The position numbers and the translations under genes are program-made. Under the pieces are notes generated by a model. It searched no databases, had not been told where the DNA came from, and worked only from the letters and a program-made list of their open reading frames with translations. Shown here piece after piece: positions 56,032 to 64,000 of a stretch of 64,000 nt of DNA (position 1 is its first letter; every line of letters begins with the position of its first letter). The stretch is from Pezicula radicicola (lineage: Eukaryota; Ascomycota; Leotiomycetes; Helotiales; Dermateaceae), in the NCBI GenBank assembly GCA_003008705.1, contig PDUO01000002.1, positions 1,382,898 through 1,446,897 of the forward strand, given 5' to 3'.

Positions 56032-58921
56032 ATGGATCAATGGCAGTCTTATTCTGACTCTGCAGGTTCGTCGCGCAGGTACAACGGTAACGCTCCACCG
56101 AATCAGTCGCAGATGTCGCGAGATTACAATGGGAATGGCCAAGCCCAGCCACCAGCAGGATTCACATATGAGCAATATCAGGGAGGAGTAAGCTCACATT
56201 CACAATCCATGGGAGCGTCACCGACTGCTACTCCGCAAGTGAGGGACGGAAACGGCGACGTCAGCATGCAAGATGCTGGAGATCCGTATAGTGGCATGAA
56301 ATATCCTATGCGACCTCACCACCAACAGCATCTTTCGGGCGGCCGGGTTGCGTCGCATCATACTTCTCAAGAACCGTCTGCAGCAGCGCAGCGTTATTCT
56401 CCCATGGATACCTTATCACCTTCATCCCCATATGGTGCCCCGCCTCAGGTGCAGGGTCAATATGGCTCTCAGCGCCAGTCTCCTACTCGATCAGGTGTAT
56501 ATTCCTCTCCAAACTCTTACTACACGAATCGACAAGCACCTCAGCAGTTACCTCCGATCACACCTTTTGCGTCTACCAGCGAAGGCTACCCCGCTTCGGC
56601 CACACAGCAGTTAAATGCTGTTTTTGGAAATGATCCCAAATCTCCCCGCAGACCCCCTCCACAACCTGCTGGACCGCCAGGCAGAGGGCCTGTTCCGGAA
56701 TTCACGAAAATAAGATCTATGGCAGATCTACAGCCGAAAGTGAATGCCCAGCCAGCATTCAGACGGGCAAATCCCGAAGGAGGATTTATAAGCGTAAGAA
56801 TACACTTGAATAGGATGTACAAATGCTAACCACCTATTGTGCAGCCCCTCCAAGCTCTTACAAGCCACCTTCCATCTACATACCGAATATGCAATCCAAG
56901 TTTCAAATACGAATCCTCAAGAAATCCCCGCAGGGTTCTCACAAAGCCTAGCAAGGGCGTCAAGAATGACGGATTTGATAATGAGGATAGTGATTATATA
57001 CTCTATGTGAATGACATTCTCGGTTCTGAGGAGACTGGTCACAAGTATGTCTCGAGGTTAACGCGTCTGCAATCTCTATGATGGTGAATGCTAACATAGT
57101 ATTCAGAAATCGATATTTAATTCTCGATGTTCTTGGACAAGGAACATTTGGCCAGGTTGTGAAATGCCAAAATTTGAAGACACAAGAAGTTGTTGCTGTG
57201 AAGGTCGTCAAGAACAGAACTGCATACTTCAACCAGAGTATGATGGAGGTTTCTGTTCTCGATTTGGTGAGCGATCTCTTTCTGTAGTCCTGAAAGTCTA
57301 CTGATCAAATCCAGCTCAACACAAAACTCGATAAAAATGACGATCATCACCTGCTCCGTTTAAAGGACACTTTTATCCACCGGCAGCATCTGTGTTTGGT
57401 ATTTGAGTTGCTGAGCGTTAACCTTTACGAACTGATCAAACAGAACCAATTCCGGGGATTAAGTACCACTCTGGTGCGGGTATTCGCGCAACAGCTCCTA
57501 AATGGTCTGAGCTTGCTCAACAAGGCACGGTTGATACATTGTGATCTGAAACCCGAGAATATCTTGCTCAAGAATCTTGAGAGCCCGATTATCAAGATTA
57601 TTGATTTCGGTTCCGCCTGCGACGAACGGCAAACAGTATATACCTACATTCAGTCCCGATTTTATAGATCCCCTGAAGTCCTTCTTGGCCTTCCATACTC
57701 ATCAGCAATCGACATGTGGTCGTTAGGATGTATAGTGGTAGAGCTATTTTTAGGTCTACCCCTGTTTCCAGGCTCTTCCGAATATAATCAGGTGTCAAGG
57801 ATAGTAGAGATGCTTGGAAATCCACCAAATTGGATGCTGGAGATGGGCAAACAATCTGGAGAGTTCTTTGAGAAGAGACATGATGAATTTGGACGGAGAA
57901 CATATCATCTCAAAAGTATGGAGCAGTATTCTCGCGAACATGGCACGAAGGAGCAGCCAAGCAAGAAATACTTTCAAGCCACCCAGCTCCCCGATATCAT
58001 TCGATCATACTCAATGCCAAGGAAGAACATGAAGCAGAGTGAGATAGATCGAGGTAAGTTCAACACTCTAGTAGATATTTCCCGTGACTAAACAAATTTC
58101 CAGAAATGAACAACCGGGTGGCTTTTATTGATTTCGTGCGCGGTCTACTGAATATCAATCCTTTGGAGCGTTGGTCTCCACAACAGGCAAAGCTGCACCC
58201 TTTTATCACACAACAAAAGTTTACCGGGTCTTTTGTGCCTCCAATGAATCTCAAGTCTAGCTCCATCAACCGATCTCCAGCTCCTGGTACACAGCAACAG
58301 CAGCAGGCAGAAGCACTAAGCAAGCAAAGAGCGCAGGCCGCCACAGCGCAAGCTCAATCAGCCTCGCAGACTCCTTACGTACCGTTGGGGCAGTATCCAC
58401 AAGGACCTCCGCCTCAACAGACACCAATCTACAATACCACCAACATGTACTCTCCGAACGCAAATCACCAAGGCGCTCCTCCCCCGTATCCGTCCCAGCA
58501 GCAGCCAAGCGCTTACGGTCAAATGGGTATGATGCAGCAGCCACCAGCACAGATGCCACCAGCGCAGTATGGCGGTCCTCCCCAACAACCACAACAGAGT
58601 CTCTATGCCCAAGCCACCATGCGGTCAGGGCGTCAAAGGGCTTCTACGATGGAAATCCAGCAAGGTGGCATTCCTCCTGCTATCCAGAGGGTGGCTAGTC
58701 ATCTCGATCCTAGTCAGCCGATCCGCCTTCAACCCAGTCCAGCATACCACCCTCCGCCACCCGATGGAGCTCCTGATGGGAACCCCGGTAGTGCGCGGAG
58801 GAGAGGTAGCAGAGCAGCTCAAGGCGGACAAGCAGGGGCGAGGAACAATCGTGATTTCATCCGCAACCTTGAAGATCGCACACTCGAAGAGGGGTTCATG
58901 GGACAGAGTCAATGGCATTGA
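56032..58921 (+). CDS. DYRK-family protein kinase Yak1
   Basis: Five exons (56032-56793, 56845-57044, 57107-57266, 57315-58053, 58104-58921) with introns of 48-62 nt encode 892 residues. The N-terminal 250 residues are Ser/Pro/Gln/Tyr-rich and disordered. Before the kinase is the DYRK-type N-terminal region (DSDYILYVNDILGSEE). The kinase domain runs about 325-655: Gly loop LGQGTFGQVVKC, catalytic lysine in VAVKVVKN, catalytic loop HCDLKPENILL (about 448), DFGSACDE (about 470) and the DYRK autophosphorylation site YTYIQSRFYRSPEV (about 482). The C-terminus is Gln/Pro-rich with RRRGSRAA. Yak1 is a growth-restraining kinase opposed by PKA and TOR signalling, active in stress and development in the cytoplasm and nucleus. 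RRxS-type sequences in the tail could be PKA sites, which is inference. Confidence 0.94.
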
Positions 58922-60159
58922 GTGCTACTAAATTCGGCTTCTGGAGTAGGGAAGGCCACCACTGCATCGACCTTGGGTTTCAACATATGCTAAGCTGCCA
59001 TTTACAACCGTACCATCTTCGCATAGCAGTTTCGAATTTGGGAAGTCATAACTTGGTTTTGCTTTTGCGGCAACGTTTTGGGCATAAGCCGGTGGGAGGT
59101 AGTGGTCGTCGTGGGCGAACATGGTAAATCATAAATGGGTTTTACGGCCAAGTCTGGGGAGGACAGGGGGTGGGATGGTTTTGGTTGCATTTCGTCATAT
59201 GAGGGAGACGGTTTTTCTCTTAGGGAAGGAAACGACAAAGTTCCGAATGCGCCTTGAGATTGCGCTTGGGGACTTCCGAGCCGTGGCTCATGATGTAGTT
59301 TACAGATATCGCACGGGAAATGGATGAGCGATAGGCTTACAATCAACATTTCGAAAGGCATCCATATTGTGCCCAAAGCGAAGAGCTGAATTCGCAAATT
59401 CCACGTATAAATTCACCACTCTCTCCTTAAATCAGCACAGGATAAGTAAGCACGTCTAGCAAATGATGAATTTGATAACTACTGAGCTAGAGGTAACATA
59501 AATTCAAAGTTTTTGCTATTGTTGAATTACCCTTAACCGCCTCGCTTAGGTTGTACCTTTTCCCTCACAGCACCACTCTTTAGACCGTTCAGTCCAAATC
59601 CTCTTGTTTCCTCATGGCTTCATACTGAGAGCACACTTTTTGCTCAACATAATTCACCTGTTATTTGACCTTCCACATGAAAGAAGTTGATAGCTAAAAA
59701 GTCTTAGCACTACTACTAGGTAGCTTAATTATAAATAGCAAAAGCCTTTCACTAGCTTGACTATCGTAAAGTATCATTGAAAAATCAGTGGGGTTACACG
59801 ACATATGACAATCATGTGTTATGTTTTTCCTTTGTATTCCACTCCTAGAAAGTAGATTTGAGTTGTAATGGGCCTTATAGACTTTTAGACTTTTCGTCTG
59901 TGATGTCAAGACTAGGTGAACTTCTATGTATAGAATGTTCTGTTGTTTTGTTTAATAGTATGAGTTCCATATTATGTAGTTCCTACGATATGATATGATC
60001 CATTCGCCATCATACAAAGATTCATAGCATCAAGTGACTTACAATTCTTTCTACTTCCGGGTGTAGTGATCGAGGTACCTTCAACTCACTCCTCAGCAGA
60101 TCGCACCGCCTGCCGTTATATCTAACTAGTGAGTATATAGAGACACCAACAAACAAAAT
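58922..60159. other. Intergenic, Yak1 to small membrane protein
   Basis: Yak1 3' UTR followed by AT-rich sequence. Short frames at 59.0-59.4 kb have no domain or splice context. Nothing else recognised. Confidence 0.5.
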
Positions 60160-60600
60160 ATGTCTCCCATTCAACAAGAGCAACAATATTTCCCAAATAT
60201 AGCCAATCTAGAAGAACGCACACGAACGCACCTCAATTCACACGTTCCATCACTATCCATAATCTCCCTATCGACATCAACAACAAACCAACTCGTCGCA
60301 TTCCTCTTCATCGTTTTCGCAGTCTGGGTACTCAGAGTTGGTCTGAAAAAAGGTATTGTGTATTGGAATTGTAGATTTCGAAAGCGGACGAGCAGGAAGC
60401 AAAAGGAATGGTGGGGAAGGACGGGGACGTATCATAGATACGAAGCTGTGAAGGGGAAGCGGAATGATGCGGGTTCTCGGACGAGGCTTTCTAGGGGAGT
60501 GACGGGTCTGGATGCAGGTTTTCCAAGGGAGAACAGGGAGGTAGGATGGAGGAAGGATGATGGGAGGTTTGAGCAATTTGGTCCTTGTGCTATTGTATAG
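60160..60600 (+). CDS. Hypothetical small single-pass membrane protein
   Basis: An intronless frame of 146 residues with an A-rich ATG context (ACAAAATATG). Residues about 44-62 form one hydrophobic helix (QLVAFLFIVFAVWVLRVGL), followed directly by a positively charged segment (KRTSRKQKEWWGR), which predicts a cytosolic C-terminus. A hydrophilic tail rich in Arg and Gly ends FEQFGPCAIV. I do not recognise the family. Such short one-helix proteins are common in Pezizomycotina genomes; the ATG, the length and the orderly hydropathy favour a real gene, but no homology can be named. Confidence 0.55.
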   Translation: MSPIQQEQQYFPNIANLEERTRTHLNSHVPSLSIISLSTSTTNQLVAFLFIVFAVWVLRVGLKKGIVYWNCRFRKRTSRKQKEWWGRTGTYHRYEAVKGKRNDAGSRTRLSRGVTGLDAGFPRENREVGWRKDDGRFEQFGPCAIV

Positions 60601-61620
60601 GAAGTCAAGTAGTTTTGAGTGTTTGATGTACCATTAATGCGTTATTAATGGATATTCAATTTACAATGAGAGAATGATACTTGCACTTAGTGTGGTATTC
60701 CAATTCCGAATAGCACCTCTGACCAGCACCACAACTGTTAGGAGGTCAGCAAATCATTGGGTTTGAAATTGGACTTGCCCGCACTGGTAGGTGGATCAGC
60801 GAGTTTCAAATTAGCTCAGTAGCAATGGCGTTCTTCCTTCTATACCCTTCCACAAGTTCTATTTTCCTACATAGTTGCCTTACATGAGCAGATAGGTCGA
60901 AGGTACTGCTCGTTGCTGACTTAGGGATCATCTGATATGCAGTGTAATGCGCAATGATAACGCGCATTTCCCATTTCAATTCTGTGTGAATGGAAAGACT
61001 TTCCACATGGAGAACAGCCGCCTTGTATTATAGGTACGTTCGTATTGACAAGCAAAGTGGGTATTTTTGGACTTCTTGATATTTTCTACTTGTACAGGGT
61101 AGGAACGTAAAAACGATACAGCTTGAACCGAGGATTCGAAGCAGCTAAAGACACGCTTGACACGCGTCCTCTTTGATTTCTGTGGATTTTGAATCGGAGC
61201 TCTTTATATAATTGTTCGGAAGTGACGAAAGAAGCCCATTTCCAATCTTGATGGCCCAGAAGAATAAACATTGTATGAGAGTACTCCGGGACCGAATTGC
61301 TAGGTTTGTTTTGTGCCTTCGACATAATATCATCGGTATGTACGACGGCCACGCCCGTTGTTTCGATTAATCATTGAATCACTGTATAGACCGCGTCCCT
61401 TATCAAAGCTGTTATCTTCGCGCTCATCTGTATCCATACGATCGTCAAACCCACTAGACAATAGATCAGCATATGCTCAATGTCATCAAAGTGTGTAGCA
61501 AAAGAGACTAAAGAAACCAAAACTAGCAGTTTCAGGAAGAACTGAGAGTATAATACAGTCATAACATGAAACACCAGTGGATATAAGAAGATTTGGGGCC
61601 AAAAAAAGACAAAGAATCGG
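60601..61620. other. Intergenic, small membrane protein to RRM gene
   Basis: No supported gene. On the minus strand 61371-61640 is open, hydrophobic and begins with an ATG overlapping the last codons of the RRM gene, but it most likely lies in that gene's 3' UTR by chance. Confidence 0.45.
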
Positions 61621-62769
61621 TTAGCCATACAATGATCCATCCATAACCTCGTCCCTCGGATATTCGCCTCTGCGTTCTCTGCTGCGATCTCTCAGTGCAT
61701 ATCTGTCAGAGTTTCCATATCGAGTATCTGATCGAGTATCGTCTGATCGATCAGATGCAACACCTGCTCGTGGGCCGAGGGGTGTACCAGAGCGTGGTGC
61801 CGATTGTACGGGTGCAGGTTGAGCTGTTGTAATCTTGGCACTAGGCGGAAGACCTCCGACTTTGTGATAAACTTTTAGAAGGTGGCCATCGGCCTGGAGG
61901 ATAAAACTGCGTCAGACTACGACATCTGTGTGCATTGTCTTCGGAAAACTTACGTTCTGGTTGTTGAAGGTATCCACTACATTATCAGCTCCTTCCTTTG
62001 TCTCAAATATGATCTCTGCAATAACAGTAGGTCTCTCAGCGATGAGATGACAACTCAAAGCAATTCCTCCAACAGGCGTCATTGCGCTCTCAATGTCTGC
62101 AGCTGTAGTTCCAAAGGCAAAGTTCTTAGCCATTACAACGTAAGGTCCAGCTAGTCCGCGAATTGATATTCCGGCTGATGGCTTTGGACTGCTAACAATA
62201 TTGAACTGGCTATTCAGGGCTGGCGATGAGCTTGAGGTATTGAGAGCGTTGTAAATTCGGTCGTTGCGACTAGCTTTCGAAGCCCTGGCGCCATTTGGTG
62301 GAAGTTTCGTACGAGAGGCAGACGGATTGTTCAGCGTGTGAAGATCGTGGGTCCATTCAGCATCAACATTTCCAGCAGCTGGCTTAGTATTCGGTCTGCT
62401 TTGTTGCTTCTGCACTGCCTTGGGTGTGTTCGCGGTAGTGCGCTGCATAAGATCGTCAGCCGCGCATCCTCAATACTAGAGCGCACGTCTGCCAAATTAC
62501 CTTTTGCACACCAATTCTGCTGGCAAGAGATGGTCCTGTACCAGGTTTGCGATTTGCTATTCCGGCTCCAGGTGCGCTCGACCTGCGTCCTCTTCCATTG
62601 CCAAAAATCTCCTTAGCCAGAGCTTCGTTTTTGCGGCGCTGTCGATCTGTACAAAAACGGATCAGTAAAACGCTATGAGATAGAAGATATGCAGTACACT
62701 GGTACGATTTCTTTCCTTACCTTGATTGATGATGGCGTCGAACTCAACGGCAGTCTTGCCAGGCGCCAT
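61621..62769 (-). CDS. RRM-domain protein, candidate Aly/REF/Yra1-type mRNA export adaptor
   Basis: Four exons (62769-62721, 62646-62501, 62442-61954, 61893-61621), introns of 58-74 nt, encode 318 residues. The N-terminus (VEFDAIINQDRQRRKNEA) resembles the UAP56/Sub2-binding motif of Aly/Yra1 (consensus about LDDIIKxNRxxR). An Arg/Gly/Pro-rich basic linker follows. One RRM spans about 165-240 (YVVMAKNFAFGTTAADIESA, then IAEIIFETKEGADNVVDTFN and DGHLLKVYHK across the last intron). The tail has repeated SDRSDDTRSDTRYGNSDRY-type sequence and ends DEVMDGSLYG, which could be a second short C-terminal motif as in Yra1. Export adaptors hand mRNA to Mex67 in the nucleus. The RRM is seen; the adaptor assignment is inference. 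It could be another small RRM protein. Confidence 0.78.
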
Positions 62770-64000
62770 GGCTAAATCTGAATTGTTAGTTGACTGGTAG
62801 ATTAGTAGCCGGGGTCTCTCAATATGGTTCTCCCTGCTCTGAGTGCAAAGAATAGTCGGTCTGTCTGCAGTGCAGCTGCGCCAGAGTGTTGTGAGATCTT
62901 TGACAGTTAGGTACGTTAAGATGGATCCTGGGGTGATAGAGTGAGTGTCTGGCTTGGTTGAGAGGAGGCAGCGCGCAACCTTCGCGTGTATGCTCTGTAA
63001 TGCCCTCCAAATATTTATTTAAGTAGCGGTAAACCGCGGCAAACTAGGCTCTATGATTGGCCTAGATGTCTTCAGATGGTCCAAATCTGAAAACTCACCC
63101 GACATTTATGTGATAAAGTTCTTCCGTTCCGGGTTTATTCGATGACAACGTATGGATGACAAGATTTTTTTTACGGCTTTAGAACTATATCAATATGAGA
63201 TATAGCCTTATTTCAAATGATTCTTTGTAAAGTAATCTTAACGGTATCTTGCTTACTTTGAGAAAATCACTTAATTTGATTTTAACCTACTACATATTTG
63301 ATTTAGTAATTTGGGTAACCCTCTCGAGTTTGATAATCTACTTGATTTTAGGTACCGGTATCTCAGTTAATTACTAGAATAGCTCACTTATTTGAGTAAA
63401 CTATCTCTTATATGTCAATATAGCTTTAATCAGAATTGTTACTGTAAGACGAGGGCGAACTAACTATTCTTTCTTTCCCTGCAAGCCCCTCTCGGCCCCT
63501 TTCCTTTAGCGACCAGTATTAGCTAAGAGCCCTCGTAGATCAACTTAAGTATCTCACCCAGCCCTACCTTCGCAAGCAAACCTTCCAGGAGAAACTTAGG
63601 ATCGTACAATAACAGCGGTGAAATGGACAATAATACAAAACAAACAGAAGACCTAGACGCGAATTACTATATATTGTTATTGAGCGTAAGGCACTTTAAT
63701 GTAGTGAGTCTTGTTCTACTTACTCTACTCTTCATATAATCTAGAAATGTTTTATATTTTTAAGGTACTTTGCCGGGCATGGAGGAGAGGAGTTTATGGC
63801 GACAGTATTAGCATCACAACTTCTAAAGGTTATTGATCTACGTACCATCGGATGGTTTAGCGAGCACTTTTGGAAATATGCCAGTTAACAATTCGGTGTC
63901 CACTCGCGTTCTTCAAAACCTTTGAATAAGAAGTATTTCTATAAAAATACCACAGTTATCGGTTCTACGCTGCTGTGTGAAATCGGAGTTTTGCTCCTAA
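62770..64000. other. Intergenic to window end
   Basis: Holds the RRM gene promoter, then AT-rich sequence with an 18-bp-period repeat at 63240-63415. No gene recognised up to the window edge. Confidence 0.5.
63240..63415 (-). repeat. Degenerate 18-bp-period repeat, copy E
   Basis: On the minus strand it reads units such as GGTTACCCAAATTACTAAA and TTTACTCAAATAAGTGAG, matching the consensus of the arrays at 22, 31 and 33 kb. Degenerate, with drifting spacing. Confidence 0.6.

Noticed and set aside
61371..61640. Hydrophobic minus-strand frame whose ATG overlaps the last codons of the RRM gene
   Set aside because: Most likely lies in the 3' UTR of the RRM gene; overlapping coding is rare in fungi and no homology is evident.

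Overview
The window is nuclear DNA from a filamentous ascomycete (Pezizomycotina, most likely a leotiomycete). The evidence is the many 47-165 nt GT-AG introns with CTAAT-type branch sites, the chitin-binding domains, a full Yak1/eIF4G/Aquarius/CSB complement, two DUF7730-type genes and long AT-rich gene-poor stretches. The leotiomycete placement is inference; no rRNA or other taxonomic marker is present. About 16 protein genes and two tRNA-like genes can be supported. Most ATG starts and splice joins below were derived by hand from the sequence.

Layout. 0-11 kb is accessory in character: the 3' end of a LaeA-like methyltransferase, an MFS transporter, a secreted chitin deacetylase with four CBM18 modules, and a second LaeA-like methyltransferase cut by about 14 introns. 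11-14 kb holds an intron-containing tRNA-like gene and little else. 14.1-19.1 kb encodes eIF4G on the minus strand. 19-25 kb is gene-poor but holds a tRNA-Arg(ACG) gene interrupted in its T arm by a 59-bp insert with spliceosomal-intron signals. 25.3-27.1 kb encodes a two-RING/LON-domain protein. 27-31 kb is empty and AT-rich. A DUF7730/F-box-like gene (31.3-33.0 kb) is flanked on both sides by an 18-bp-period repeat that recurs elsewhere in the window.

35.4-40.1 kb is metabolic: a PuuE-type allantoinase, a secreted CMP/guanine-deaminase-fold protein in convergent orientation, and an Old Yellow Enzyme. 40.2-47.7 kb is an RNA-processing block. THOC1/Hpr1, fused to a guanylate-kinase-like domain with an eroded P-loop, is divergently transcribed from the spliceosomal helicase Aquarius across 316 bp. 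Next come a second DUF7730-type gene that may be broken by an amber codon, the transcription-coupled-repair ATPase Rad26/CSB, the DYRK-family kinase Yak1, a small one-helix membrane protein and an RRM protein resembling Aly/REF/Yra1 export adaptors.

The observations most worth following are the interrupted tRNA-Arg gene, the THOC1-guanylate-kinase fusion, the dispersed 18-bp repeat family, and the chitin deacetylase whose intron retention would remove three of its four chitin-binding modules.
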